This document shows, piece after piece, positions 54,300 through 63,754 of a stretch of DNA of 64,000 bases. Source of the stretch: Sphingobium sp. CECT 9361 (GTDB taxonomy: Bacteria; Pseudomonadota; Alphaproteobacteria; Sphingomonadales; Sphingomonadaceae); contig NZ_CAKKNC010000003.1 of NCBI RefSeq assembly GCF_918741285.1, positions 186,001 through 250,000 of the forward strand, given 5' to 3'. A model generated the notes under the pieces. It was not told the origin of the DNA and ran no database searches. It saw only the letters and a program-made list of their open reading frames with translations. A program made the translations under genes and the position numbers. The stretch's first letter is position 1; every line of letters starts with the position of its first letter.

Positions 54300-55661
54300 T
54301 TAAACGTCAGGCGTCCAGGGGAAGCGCCGGACAGTCCGTCGCAAATGCAGCATTAGCCCTGCCAACCACGCCAGTCCGAAGAGCAGGTGCGCCAGATTGG
54401 CGCCCATTGCTCCAAACTCCAGGATCAGGGGAAAGACAGACGTGTAAAACGCGAGGGAGCAGACCATTACCGTACGCAGTACCGCGCCCTGATCTCCCAG
54501 TGCGAGCAAAGCGGCGCGACTGGCAGCGCCACTGATGGTCAGAGTTACTGCCAGGATCTGAATGGTAAGAAGCGGCACCGCTCCAGCATAGCGCGCGCCT
54601 ACCGCGGCCTCCATCAGCGGCGCCCCTATCAGCCATATGACCAGAAAGCACGCTGTGCCAAACACCGCCAACAGCAGTTCCGTCTGCAAGACTATCTGAA
54701 GGAATGAGCGTTTTTCATGGGAAGCGGCCAGCCGACTGAGGTCCGGATAAACGACCGATTCTACCTGGCTCCCGACTTGTTGCACCACGCGGCTGATCCG
54801 CTTGGCGATATGAAACAGACCTGCGCTGGCGGGATCGGCAAGCCAGCCGACGATGAGCGTATCGACCTGCTGTGCGCTGGACCAGAGCGTCAAGGATATG
54901 TTCGCGCCGAACGCAAATCGCCAAATGCCAGGAAAACGATTACTGATACCTTTGCTGCTGGCTTGCAAAAGCTGCCGAAACCCGGGCGCGGGCAAGAACC
55001 GAACAGCGATGATGAAGTTGGCAAGGGAACCGGTGATCTGAGTTATCGCCCAGATCAGGGTAAGTTCGAACAGCCCGGCACCGGCGACATAGGCGCCTGC
55101 GACGATGACGAAGCGTACCAGCGCGTTCGCGACCTGGATTCTTGCAATTGTGCGATAACGATCCGTCAGTCGGAAAATTGCGGTTGAGACACCGTTGAAG
55201 TTGAACAGCAGCGATACGAGAAACATCAGTGCCAGTTCGACATGCTCGATCGCCACATTCAGAATATAGTGGCTCGCTATTGCCAAGCTGCTTGCCACCG
55301 CCCAGGCCGTGACGCTGCCGCCTATGTCGAGCAGCCAGCCAAATTTGAGCAGCGCGAAATAGGATTTTTCATCGGTCTCCATATCGATGGTTGCTCCGCT
55401 TCGAATGAGCGGTTGCCAGGATTGGAACCCCAACAGGCGTTCGCATGCCTGGCCCAGCGTCAGGATCATCGCGAAAATCCCGTAGGATGTCGGATCGATA
55501 AGCCGCGCGACCAGAGCGATCGATAGTAACGTTATGGCTAATGTGGCCGCAGTCCCTGTCAGAAGATGTGTCACGGCCCTTACGCGCCGATGGCCCATCG
55601 CCTTGCGCAACTTACTGGCGGCAAACATCCGTTTGGATTGTGACCTGCCCGCACTTTCCAT
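54300..55661 (-). CDS. Polysaccharide flippase (Wzx/MATE-like oligosaccharide transporter)
   Basis: 453 residues with about 12 membrane helices, for instance TLAITLLSIALVARLIDPTS near the N-terminus and LLAVFGTACFLVIWLIGAPL in the second half. The PTSYGIFAMILTLGQACERL and VGSQVESVVYPDLSRLAAS segments are typical of the polysaccharide-biosynthesis flippase family. It moves the undecaprenyl-linked repeat unit across the inner membrane. It is transcribed alone, against the Wzc gene; its promoter lies in the ~140 bases before the methyltransferase gene. Confidence 0.93.
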   Translation of the reverse strand: MESAGRSQSKRMFAASKLRKAMGHRRVRAVTHLLTGTAATLAITLLSIALVARLIDPTSYGIFAMILTLGQACERLLGFQSWQPLIRSGATIDMETDEKSYFALLKFGWLLDIGGSVTAWAVASSLAIASHYILNVAIEHVELALMFLVSLLFNFNGVSTAIFRLTDRYRTIARIQVANALVRFVIVAGAYVAGAGLFELTLIWAITQITGSLANFIIAVRFLPAPGFRQLLQASSKGISNRFPGIWRFAFGANISLTLWSSAQQVDTLIVGWLADPASAGLFHIAKRISRVVQQVGSQVESVVYPDLSRLAASHEKRSFLQIVLQTELLLAVFGTACFLVIWLIGAPLMEAAVGARYAGAVPLLTIQILAVTLTISGAASRAALLALGDQGAVLRTVMVCSLAFYTSVFPLILEFGAMGANLAHLLFGLAWLAGLMLHLRRTVRRFPWTPDV

Positions 55662-55801
55662 GTCAGATCGCCCCTCGATAGCTTAACTCTGGCAATCCAT
55701 GGCGATTACGGAGCGGGGATGCAGTATTTCACTCGTCGTAATCCGAAATTGCCTGCCAGTGTTCGTGTCTGTCGGGGTAAGAACGGGTGGGAGGACATGC
55801 A

Positions 55802-56674
55802 ATGTCGATTACCGCAAGACGATTCTTCCATGCCGGACATCAAGCGACGTCGATCTCAGTGGAAGACAAGTTCTTCACCGATCTTCGTACGCGGAACGCC
55901 ACGTTCAAGCGGACCGCAAGCGACCGGTTTCGGGATTTGGACGAACTGTGCCTGAAAAGCTTCGCTAACGCAGAGGCCTCGATCGGCGAGGTGCTGGACA
56001 TCGGCATCTCATCGGGGTCGACGACCGTTGCACTGAGCGACAGACTGCGGGCTGCCGGGCATTCCGGACGTGTCGTGGGAACCGACATCGCGATCGAGGG
56101 GCGGCTTGTTAAGGCCTTTCCCGGTGTGCATGTGTTGACGGACGATGCCGGGCATCCACTGCAATATGACCTGATGGGTCGTGTGCTGCGACCCTGGGGA
56201 CGACGCGCCGACTATGCAACTGGCATGGTCATGGTCCGCGCTGCCGCCAACCGGTGGATTGGGGATCGCGTGCAGCGGTCCGTGCAGCGGGGAGAGCGGA
56301 ATGGCAATGCCGTGCGGTTGATCAGCCCGCGAGCAAAAAACCATCCTTATGTCCAAATCGAACGGAACGATATTTTTGTGGATACGCACGGATATCATGA
56401 TCGTTTCGGTTTCATCAGAGCTGCCAATATTCTCAACCGAGGATATTTTGAGGAAGCGGCTCTCAAGCGTGCTATTGCCAACATCGTAACCTATATGACC
56501 GGGCCGGGATCCTATTTGTTGATCGCCCGATCGACCAAAGGTCGGCATGTCGCTACCTTGTTTCAGGTGTCTGCCAATGGCCGCTATATGGATGTCGTTG
56601 ATCGATCCTGCGGGGGATCGGAAGTGGAGTGGCTCGTACTTGAAGCTAAGCTGCCTGAAAAATGGGCGCGATAG
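55802..56674 (+). CDS. SAM-dependent methyltransferase-like protein
   Basis: 290 residues from the ATG at 55802 (GGGAGG 8 bases before). Motif I of class I methyltransferases is GEVLDIGISSGSTTVALSD near residues 58-76, and GRVVGTDIAI gives the acidic residue that binds the ribose. The rest is unusual: a basic middle part (RWIGDRVQRSVQRGERNG) and a late FEEAALKRAIANIVTYMTGP helix. Relatives occur in sphingomonad-type polysaccharide loci but I know of no assigned substrate. It overlaps the next glycosyltransferase gene by 13 bases. Confidence 0.8.
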   Translation: MSITARRFFHAGHQATSISVEDKFFTDLRTRNATFKRTASDRFRDLDELCLKSFANAEASIGEVLDIGISSGSTTVALSDRLRAAGHSGRVVGTDIAIEGRLVKAFPGVHVLTDDAGHPLQYDLMGRVLRPWGRRADYATGMVMVRAAANRWIGDRVQRSVQRGERNGNAVRLISPRAKNHPYVQIERNDIFVDTHGYHDRFGFIRAANILNRGYFEEAALKRAIANIVTYMTGPGSYLLIARSTKGRHVATLFQVSANGRYMDVVDRSCGGSEVEWLVLEAKLPEKWAR

Positions 56675-57840
56675 CTCGGCATAAGCCGGTCTCGGTTTGC
56701 TTTCCGTTCGTCGGTGATTTGATAGGCGGCAGCCATTTTTCCGCGCGTGATCTGATCCGGGGCTTGGATCGAAATCGCTTCATACCGCTGGTTCTGGTTC
56801 AGAAATCTGACGGGGCCTTGGCCCAGTTCTTCGCGGAAGCCGGTATTGCGACCGAAGCTGCGCCGGCATCAGCAGAATTGCGGCATGGCGTTCCCATCGG
56901 TCCGTCTCACGTGATTGCTCTGGGCGGACGGGTGTTGGCGCTGGCGCGCTTTTTACGACAGAGAGGCGTGCGTATCGTCCATAGCAATGATGGCCGCACG
57001 CATGCGACCTGGGCTCTGCCCGCGCGCATGGCGGGTGCCAAGCTGCTCTGGCACCATCGTGGCGCGCCAGATGCTGCGGGGTTGCGCTATCTCGCTCCCC
57101 TGCTGGCCAACCGCGTCGTAGCCGTGTCCCGTTTCGCTAGCCCGCGCGCCGGCCTCTATTCCGCTGCGCCGCGCAACGATGTGGTTCACAGTCCATTTGA
57201 TACTTCCATGCGTTACAATCGGTCGGAGGCACGCGACGCAATTTTGGCCGACATAGGTAAGGACGATACGACCTGCCTTGTCGGCTTTTCCGGAGTCTTT
57301 ATCGATCGGAAGCGGCCATTCCTCTTCGTGGATGCCATCGCCGCCTTACGCCGAGAGGCGCCCGACCTCGACGTCCATGGCCTGATGTTTGGCGAAGGAC
57401 TGGACGGAATGGACGAACAGGTCGTTGCTCACGCCGAGCGACAGGGCGTCGGAGACTCTATCCATATTATGGGGTTCCGTACGCCTGGCGCCTTCTGGCT
57501 CGCGGGCTGCGACATATTGATGATACCCGCCGTGGACGAACCCTTCGGACGGACGCTGATCGAGGCGATGTTAGTGGAGACCCCAGTTGTTGCTACGAAG
57601 TCTGGCGGCAATGTCGAGGCCATCCATGATCGCTCGACGGGATTGCTGGTCCCGGCAGAGGATGCCGATGCCTTGGCCAGCGCCTGCGTCACACTGTTGC
57701 GCAACCCATCTACTGCCGCGCTGATCGCGCGCACGGCGCGCATCGAGGCACTCAACAATTTTGGCGTATCGCGCCATGTCCGCGCGATTATGGCCATATA
57801 TGATCGGATGGTTGATAGCGAACACAGCCGAGCAGCCTGA
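56662..57840 (+). CDS. Glycosyltransferase family 4 protein
   Basis: 392 residues. The N-terminal VCFPFVGDLIGGSHFSARDL has the GGS loop typical of this family, and IVHSNDGRTHATWALPARM is a conserved acceptor-domain stretch. The C-terminal domain has GFSGVFIDRKRPFLFVDAIA and IPAVDEPFGRTLIEAMLVET, the E-x7-E donor site. It is another sugar-adding step, co-translated with the methyltransferase, which may modify the same sugar. It converges with the membrane protein gene 15 bases away. Confidence 0.94.
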   Translation: MGAIARHKPVSVCFPFVGDLIGGSHFSARDLIRGLDRNRFIPLVLVQKSDGALAQFFAEAGIATEAAPASAELRHGVPIGPSHVIALGGRVLALARFLRQRGVRIVHSNDGRTHATWALPARMAGAKLLWHHRGAPDAAGLRYLAPLLANRVVAVSRFASPRAGLYSAAPRNDVVHSPFDTSMRYNRSEARDAILADIGKDDTTCLVGFSGVFIDRKRPFLFVDAIAALRREAPDLDVHGLMFGEGLDGMDEQVVAHAERQGVGDSIHIMGFRTPGAFWLAGCDILMIPAVDEPFGRTLIEAMLVETPVVATKSGGNVEAIHDRSTGLLVPAEDADALASACVTLLRNPSTAALIARTARIEALNNFGVSRHVRAIMAIYDRMVDSEHSRAA

Positions 57841-57855
57841 CGGATACGCGACATT

Positions 57856-59478
57856 TCAATAATGCGAGCGGATATATAAAGCGCCTTTGCCGTAGCGATC
57901 GTTCACCAAGGCGGGATCGACCAGACGATAGCGATGGTGTCGGGCATAGCGAATGAACGGTTCGTCCAGTCGTCCTTCCTGACCGACAAGTATAGCAACA
58001 GGTGGCTGCGCGCTCATCAGGCTACCGACCAGATGTGGCGATATGATTCGATAATGCCGCAAGTCGCGCGATGGAATGAGGTCGCCGACGCGATACACCA
58101 AGGGTCCCGCCGCCAGTTCGGGATAAACCGCCAGCCCGCCTTCCAGCGGATAAAGGGGGGAGAGCGTCGCCACGGGGCCGTCCGCACCTTCCGTATGACT
58201 ATATTGTGCCAGCCGTTGGCCTGCGCGATGCACGACTATACCAGCCCATTTATCGGGCTTGGCGAGATCGGGCAGCTTCACGGCAAGGCGGGGTAAGCCC
58301 CAGGCGATCGTCCCGATCGCCATCATGAGCATGAGCGGAGAGAGAGCTGATCGACGGCGCACAGGCAGGGATCCATATAGCAGCGCCGCCAGCACGATTA
58401 GGAAGGGAATTGGTAGAATGTAATATTGCGGGAAGGCAGGGGTTGGCACGAAAGACATTGCCATGCCACCGACAATGATGGCTGTGATCAAGGCGATCGG
58501 CCAGAGGGGCCGGTGGGGGCGCTTTGAATTCTTGGCCTGCCGGAAATTACTCCATACCAATAGCGTGACCGCGCAGATCACAAGTGCGAAGCCGCCTCCA
58601 AGCCAGACCTTGATCGCGAGGACGATCTTGCCCGACAGGGTCATGATCTTCGGGCCATCCAGCGACGGGTTGGCGGCCCAATAAGCGACATGAGGCCCCC
58701 GATGATATTGGATCACATGTACGAAAAAGCCGTCTATATCGCGAAGCAGATAATAAAGGACCGAGAGGCTGCCGATCAGGCCCCCGATAGCCAGCGGGCC
58801 GATGCTGTGGGTTATGCACCGCCGTAATCCTTTGCGCAGTGGTACGAAGAGCGCGGTGATCGCAAACAGGGGTATCATATAGACATAATTCGCCTTGAAC
58901 CCTGCGGCGACGGCGATGCAAAGGCCCGCTCCCGCCAAAGCCCATGGCTGTGGATTGGGTCGATCGAGACCCGCAATCAACAGCGTCGTTCCCGCCATAG
59001 CAAAGGCCAGGGGCAGGAAGTTATTGGTGGCGAGCATACCTGCGGGACCGATCAGAACCGGATTGGTCGCGACTAGCAAGGTGGCGAGTATTGCGGCCGC
59101 CCACGTTCCTGCCGCGCGGCGCACGAAGATCATGATGGCGGTGAGGAATAGAAGCCATCCCGCAAAGATGATGAAACGCCCGGCGAGAAGATAATGGTCG
59201 GTTGCGGTAAGGTGGACAATCAGTCCGAGCAGTAAGGGGAAGTTGGGCAGATTGTTGAAGCCGAAATCCCGATACAGATCGCCTTGCATCAGCAACGCGC
59301 CAACCGGGACATACATTTGTTCATCGTGTCTGACGGGAAATGCCATCAGGCGGGCGAACAGAGCAAGCAGGGTCATGACCATCGTGGCAACGAGCGCTGC
59401 GTGGGGCCACGCTCGGCGCGAACTCGCTGTCACCCCGCTCGGGATGGAATCGCGGCGCTTCAGACTGGTCGCGATCAT
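57856..59478 (-). CDS. GT39/ArnT-like membrane glycosyltransferase
   Basis: 540 residues from the ATG at 59478 (GAGGGAG 9 bases upstream); the open frame extends further but without a better start. About 11 membrane helices are visible (ALVATMVMTLLALFARLMAF, WAAAILATLLVATNPVLIGP and more). The first periplasmic loop begins PVRHDEQMYVPVGALLMQGD with an Asp-Glu pair, as in GT-C enzymes that use lipid-phosphate sugars. A soluble C-terminal domain follows. It may attach a sugar on the periplasmic side using a polyprenyl-phosphate donor, which the UbiA-type gene beside it could help make. Confidence 0.82.
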   Translation of the reverse strand: MIATSLKRRDSIPSGVTASSRRAWPHAALVATMVMTLLALFARLMAFPVRHDEQMYVPVGALLMQGDLYRDFGFNNLPNFPLLLGLIVHLTATDHYLLAGRFIIFAGWLLFLTAIMIFVRRAAGTWAAAILATLLVATNPVLIGPAGMLATNNFLPLAFAMAGTTLLIAGLDRPNPQPWALAGAGLCIAVAAGFKANYVYMIPLFAITALFVPLRKGLRRCITHSIGPLAIGGLIGSLSVLYYLLRDIDGFFVHVIQYHRGPHVAYWAANPSLDGPKIMTLSGKIVLAIKVWLGGGFALVICAVTLLVWSNFRQAKNSKRPHRPLWPIALITAIIVGGMAMSFVPTPAFPQYYILPIPFLIVLAALLYGSLPVRRRSALSPLMLMMAIGTIAWGLPRLAVKLPDLAKPDKWAGIVVHRAGQRLAQYSHTEGADGPVATLSPLYPLEGGLAVYPELAAGPLVYRVGDLIPSRDLRHYRIISPHLVGSLMSAQPPVAILVGQEGRLDEPFIRYARHHRYRLVDPALVNDRYGKGALYIRSHY

Positions 59479-59678
59479 CCTGTTCATCTCCCTCTTCAAT
59501 ATTCCCACTCTAAGCCAAGTGGCTGGAGGGTCCGCCGATGCAAGCGACTCTGTGCTGACGCAGAAGGAGTAAACCGGTAGAAGCGGGTTATCTCGCGCGA
59601 GGGATCGAACTATCCGTCGTTGCGCGTGACTTCCACACGCCGGGTGGCTCATCATGATCCCATGAGCGGGGGAAAATC

Positions 59679-61166
59679 ATGACGGCAAGTCCATCGCTGA
59701 ACTGGTCGGTCGAGCCCGTAACGGAAGGGGCAAGGCAAGCACGTCCGACGCCCCTGGTCGTGGACCTCGATCACACGCTGATACGCACCGATACGTTGCA
59801 TGAGACCATCGTCGAACTCGCATTTCGTCACCCATTGAAACTACCTGCGATAGCGTTCAGCCTCATCAATGGTCGTGCGGCCATGAAGCGCAAATGCGCC
59901 GATCTCGCGCAAATTCATTGCGCTTCGCTGCCCTATGACGCAGCCGTTCTTTCCTTGATCGCCGATCGTCGCCAAGCGGGCGGGGAGGTGCATTTGGTGA
60001 CCGCCGCCGACCAGAGCATCGCGGACTCGGTATCCGCTACGCTTGGTCTGTTCGATAGCGCAACGGGCAGCAACGGCATCGATAATCTAAAGTCGGCAGC
60101 GAAGGCGAAGCAGTTGGCGGCGCGCTTCGGCGACGGCTTCGACTATGTAGGCGATTGCTCGGCCGATATTCCGGTATGGCGGCGCAGCAAGATCGCGATA
60201 GTGGCGGGGGGACGCACGGCGCTGGCGGGCATCATGTCGCGCGCAGGGGTGGAAACCACCGTCCTGCCGCGCCGTTCCGCTACGCTGCGGAATTGGATCA
60301 AGGCGCTTCGCATCCACCAATGGAGCAAAAATTTCCTGCTCTTTGCACCACTTGTGTTGAGCCACGAATATGCGCAGCCTGAATTGCTTTTACGGACAAT
60401 CCTAGCCTGGTGCCTTTTCGGGATGGTGGCTTCCGCGAGCTATCTGCTGAACGATCTAAGCGATCTTGCTGCCGACCGACAGCATCCGACCAAGCGGTTC
60501 CGCGCGGTGGCAGCCGGGCTGATCTCGATTTCTACGGCGCTCAGCCTCTCCGCAGCGCTGCTCGTTGGGGGCATAGTGGGGGCGTGGCTACTCCATCCCC
60601 CCTTCTGCATGATATTATCCGTCTATCTCGTGGTGACGTTGGCCTATTCATTGTGGCTAAAAAGCCAGCCGATGGTTGACGTTGCAACCATCGCGGCGCT
60701 GTTCGGTCTGCGGATCACGGCGGGCATGGTCATCGTAAATCACCCCGTCTCACTATGGCTGGTCACTTTCACGCTCGTCCTTTTCCTGTCGCTCGCCCTG
60801 GCAAAGCGGACCGCGGAGCTTGTACAGGCGCAAAAGAGCCTGCGTGTCGTCAAGGGGCGTGGCTATCTGCCGGGCGATGAACCAATGACAATGGCGCTCG
60901 GCATCGCTTCTGGCATCGTGTCGGTGGTCGTCATGGTGCTTTATATGTTCATGGAAGCCATGCCGACAGGGCTCTATGCCAATGTTGGGCCGCTATATCT
61001 CATTCCAGCCGTACTGGGCCTGTGGTTGATGCGCATATGGCTGCGGGCGCACCGCGGGACGTTGAACGACGACCCGGTGATTTTTGCCATTCGAGATCCC
61101 GGAAGCTGGGCTCATGCGGTTATCGTCCTGTTCCTCTGGGTCGCGGCAGTAGGATTTTCCCTGTGA
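59679..61166 (+). CDS. HAD-UbiA fusion prenyltransferase (DPPR-synthase-like)
   Basis: 495 residues. Residues ~25-200 are a HAD phosphatase domain (PLVVDLDHTLIRTDTL; FDYVGDCSADIPVW). Residues ~205-495 are a UbiA-type membrane prenyltransferase with NDLSDLAADRQHPTKRFRA (the Asp-rich prenyl-diphosphate site) and a second motif around LAYSLWLKSQPMVDV. The closest known role is decaprenyl-phosphate phosphoribosyltransferase, with the HAD part removing the 5-phosphate, as in arabinan donor synthesis. It would make a polyprenyl-phosphate pentose. The next two genes (SMR-like, epimerase) overlap in series. Confidence 0.9.
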   Translation: MTASPSLNWSVEPVTEGARQARPTPLVVDLDHTLIRTDTLHETIVELAFRHPLKLPAIAFSLINGRAAMKRKCADLAQIHCASLPYDAAVLSLIADRRQAGGEVHLVTAADQSIADSVSATLGLFDSATGSNGIDNLKSAAKAKQLAARFGDGFDYVGDCSADIPVWRRSKIAIVAGGRTALAGIMSRAGVETTVLPRRSATLRNWIKALRIHQWSKNFLLFAPLVLSHEYAQPELLLRTILAWCLFGMVASASYLLNDLSDLAADRQHPTKRFRAVAAGLISISTALSLSAALLVGGIVGAWLLHPPFCMILSVYLVVTLAYSLWLKSQPMVDVATIAALFGLRITAGMVIVNHPVSLWLVTFTLVLFLSLALAKRTAELVQAQKSLRVVKGRGYLPGDEPMTMALGIASGIVSVVVMVLYMFMEAMPTGLYANVGPLYLIPAVLGLWLMRIWLRAHRGTLNDDPVIFAIRDPGSWAHAVIVLFLWVAAVGFSL

Positions 61167-61531
61167 ACATGGCGACATTTGCACTGGTCGCGACGAGCGT
61201 AACCTTCAACGCCTTCGCGCAGATTGTGTTGCGCAAGGCGATGACCGTGGGAATATTGCCGCCGGTCCAGCATTCACTTGCATTTGCGTGGGCGCTGGGC
61301 ACGAATGTCTGGCTCTGGGCGGGCATGGCCTGCTACGCCCTGAGCATAGGCCTGTGGCTCGCGGTATTGGGCCGCCTGGAAGTCAGTGTCGCATATCCGA
61401 TGCTATCCATGGGATATATTCTGGCTGCAGTGATCGGCGTTTTTTGGCTGGGCGAGCAGGTTGGACTGGAACGTGCGTCCGGGATCGCACTGATCTGCGC
61501 GGGCGTTTTCGTCATAGGGCGGACGGCATGA
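61163..61531 (+). CDS. SMR/ArnE-ArnF-like small membrane transporter
   Basis: 122 residues with a GTG start at 61163 (AGGA 8 bases before, GTGA overlap with the UbiA stop); the ATG at 61169 is possible. Four membrane helices are visible. The pattern FALVATSVTFNAFAQIVLRK, WLAVLGRLEVSVAYPMLSMG and LGEQVGLERASGIALICAGV is that of the EamA/SMR family that includes the ArnE/ArnF flippase. It may flip the polyprenyl-phosphate sugar made by the UbiA protein to the periplasm. It overlaps the epimerase gene (ATGA). Confidence 0.9.
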   Translation: MNMATFALVATSVTFNAFAQIVLRKAMTVGILPPVQHSLAFAWALGTNVWLWAGMACYALSIGLWLAVLGRLEVSVAYPMLSMGYILAAVIGVFWLGEQVGLERASGIALICAGVFVIGRTA

Positions 61532-62547
61532 AAAGCCGGCACATCATAACCGGTGGGGCCGGCTTTGTAGGGCAGCGCTTGGCGACAGCCCTGCGCGCGC
61601 AGGGAGAAGATGTGGTTATCTTCGATACTGTCCAGCCGACTTGCCCGGGCGTACTGTTTGTACATGGGGATGTGCGCAACATGGCCGATATCGCGCGATT
61701 GGCGCTGGGTTCGGAAGACAGGGTATATCATCTGGCCGCGCGGCAATTTCATGGTGCCGTACCGCGTCACGACCGGGAAGAGTGGTTTGCGGAGGTCAAT
61801 ACCCAAGGCACACGCAACATCCTGGACTGCATGCGGCAAGGCGGTGCAACCCGGCTGATCTTCTTTTCTACCGACATGACGTATGGCCGGCCGACGCAAT
61901 CGCCCGTGCCGGACACCCACTGCCAGCGTCCGATCGGTCCTTATGGACACAGCAAACTAGCCGCGGAGCAATGGATCAATAATGCGGTTTGCAACTGGGG
62001 CCTGTCCGCCACCATTTTCCGTCCGCGCTTGATTGCCGGCGCGGGGCGGCTTGGAATCCTCACCAAACTATTCATGCTGATCCAGCACGGCTTGCCCGTC
62101 CCCATGATCGGGTCGGGCTGCAACCGTTACCAAATGATCGCGGTCGATGACTGTGTAAGTGCTGCGCTACACGCCGCGAAGCAGGATTTTCCGTGCGGTG
62201 CCTTTAACCTTGGATCGTCGACGCCGCCCACCGTCAAATCGCTACTTCAGGGGTTGATCGAGCAATCCGGTTCGCGATCCATACTAGTCCCCACACCTGC
62301 GCGGCTGGTCCAGGCGGTTTTGGCCGGCATGGACAGAGTGGGCATGACTTTGCTCTATCCCGAGCAATTCGCGATCGCGGATGCCGATTATGTGTTGGAC
62401 ACCACGGGTACGGCTACCGCGATGAAATGGTCGCCGAGTCAGAGCGACGGAGACATATTATATGCCGCCTACCGCCATTTCCAAAAAGCGAAGATGAGGA
62501 AGTTGCTTCGTTCAGAACCCTCCTCCACCAGCGGATTTGCCCCTTGA
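61528..62547 (+). CDS. NAD-dependent epimerase/dehydratase (extended SDR)
   Basis: 339 residues. HIITGGAGFVGQRLATALRA at the N-terminus is the NAD site. The active site is FFSTDMTYGR (Ser/Thr) with YGHSK (Tyr and Lys). GNRY-type residues GSGCNRYQMIAVDDCVSAAL bind the sugar end, and FNLGSSTPPTVKSLLQGLIE is the usual C-terminal element. It changes the configuration of a nucleotide- or lipid-linked sugar. Position after the UbiA and SMR-like genes suggests it finishes that polyprenyl-linked pentose, much as DprE2 reduces a keto intermediate; no DprE1-like oxidase is here. Confidence 0.93.
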   Translation: MKSRHIITGGAGFVGQRLATALRAQGEDVVIFDTVQPTCPGVLFVHGDVRNMADIARLALGSEDRVYHLAARQFHGAVPRHDREEWFAEVNTQGTRNILDCMRQGGATRLIFFSTDMTYGRPTQSPVPDTHCQRPIGPYGHSKLAAEQWINNAVCNWGLSATIFRPRLIAGAGRLGILTKLFMLIQHGLPVPMIGSGCNRYQMIAVDDCVSAALHAAKQDFPCGAFNLGSSTPPTVKSLLQGLIEQSGSRSILVPTPARLVQAVLAGMDRVGMTLLYPEQFAIADADYVLDTTGTATAMKWSPSQSDGDILYAAYRHFQKAKMRKLLRSEPSSTSGFAP

Positions 62548-62578
62548 GCATCCGTCTTCAAGAGAGGTCAGCCAAACC

Positions 62579-63754
62579 ATGCAAAGTCACCAATCCACCG
62601 GACAGTTGATGGACGATTTGCCTGCATGCATCGAGGCGGACCGCATGAAGTCTTCGCTACCCTCTGTAAACGGATCGAAAAAAGTCAGCGATTTCAATGT
62701 CGCCGCTCATGGGCTGCGCGGCCTTGCTGCGGTTATGGTTCTGTTTGCACACATATTGGGAGGGACAGCGAAGCATATCTATGCGGATGTACCGGCCTAT
62801 GTGGAGGGTATAAAAGCACCTTGGTATCTCGGTACATTCGGCGTCGAACTGTTTTTCGTTATCAGTGGATTTGTCATCTTCCCAAGTACCCTACGTTACC
62901 TTCCGCGGGAATTTGCATTGCGGCGCTTTTTTCGCCTGTACCCGCTCTTCTTCGCACTCTCCCTTATATTCATAGCACTCAATGCTGGAACCAACGCTTA
63001 TCCAAAGATAAACTCTGTCGAAACGGTAGTGGCCGGTCTGCTATTCCTTAATCTCTTCACGGGGACGGAGCAGCTAACGCCCAATGCGTGGAGCCTGACC
63101 TATGAAGTCATGTTCTATATATTGGTGTATAGCATAGTATATTTCGTGGTTCACAAGCGCAACATGGCCGCTGCTATCGTCATGGTGCTGATCGCTACGT
63201 TGTTTCTGGTCGCCTTCCCGATCGCCGTTTATTTCCTGATGGGCGTGGGCATCCGTCTAGCGAGCCGATCAGAATGGGCTCCACGCATCAGCCCACGGTT
63301 TTTGGAGATTGCTTTCCTGCTGCTGATGCTCCTGTTCGCGAGCCAGGGCCATTTCGAGTATCGCTGGGAGGATTTCCGTCATCCAGCGGTCATCCCCATT
63401 ATGCTGTCCACAGGCTTTTATTTCTTTTTCGCCGTGATGCCGGGCAGCCTTACCGCCCGCGCGCTCGATAATCGCCTCATGCGGTATCTCGGAACGGTGA
63501 GCTACAGCCTCTACCTCGTCCATCCCTACACCTATTTTCTCGCGCGCTGGGCATTTGATCGGTATGGCTTGTTCACCAGCGATGTCGCGGCTTCGATCGC
63601 GCTGTTTACCTGCATAGTGGTCCTTCTCACGATGCCGCTAACGCATGTGGTTCATATCAGCCTGGAACTTTGGCCCTATCAACGCTTCTTCCGTCAACGC
63701 ATTTATCGACGGCGTGGCGCGGAGCCTTCCCTGCGTGAAACGGCAGCGTCATGA
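62579..63754 (+). CDS. Acyltransferase family 3 (OafA-like) membrane protein
   Basis: 391 residues from the ATG at 62579 (a TTG start at 62537 is also open). About ten membrane helices are visible. Family signatures are AAHGLRGLAAVMVLFAHILG with the catalytic His, GTFGVELFFVISGFVIF, a basic FALRRFFRLYPLFF and a late TVSYSLYLVHPYTYF. It transfers an O-acetyl or other acyl group onto the polysaccharide or its lipid-linked unit from cytoplasmic acyl-CoA. It overlaps the next gene (ATGA at 63751-63754). Confidence 0.95.
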   Translation: MQSHQSTGQLMDDLPACIEADRMKSSLPSVNGSKKVSDFNVAAHGLRGLAAVMVLFAHILGGTAKHIYADVPAYVEGIKAPWYLGTFGVELFFVISGFVIFPSTLRYLPREFALRRFFRLYPLFFALSLIFIALNAGTNAYPKINSVETVVAGLLFLNLFTGTEQLTPNAWSLTYEVMFYILVYSIVYFVVHKRNMAAAIVMVLIATLFLVAFPIAVYFLMGVGIRLASRSEWAPRISPRFLEIAFLLLMLLFASQGHFEYRWEDFRHPAVIPIMLSTGFYFFFAVMPGSLTARALDNRLMRYLGTVSYSLYLVHPYTYFLARWAFDRYGLFTSDVAASIALFTCIVVLLTMPLTHVVHISLELWPYQRFFRQRIYRRRGAEPSLRETAAS

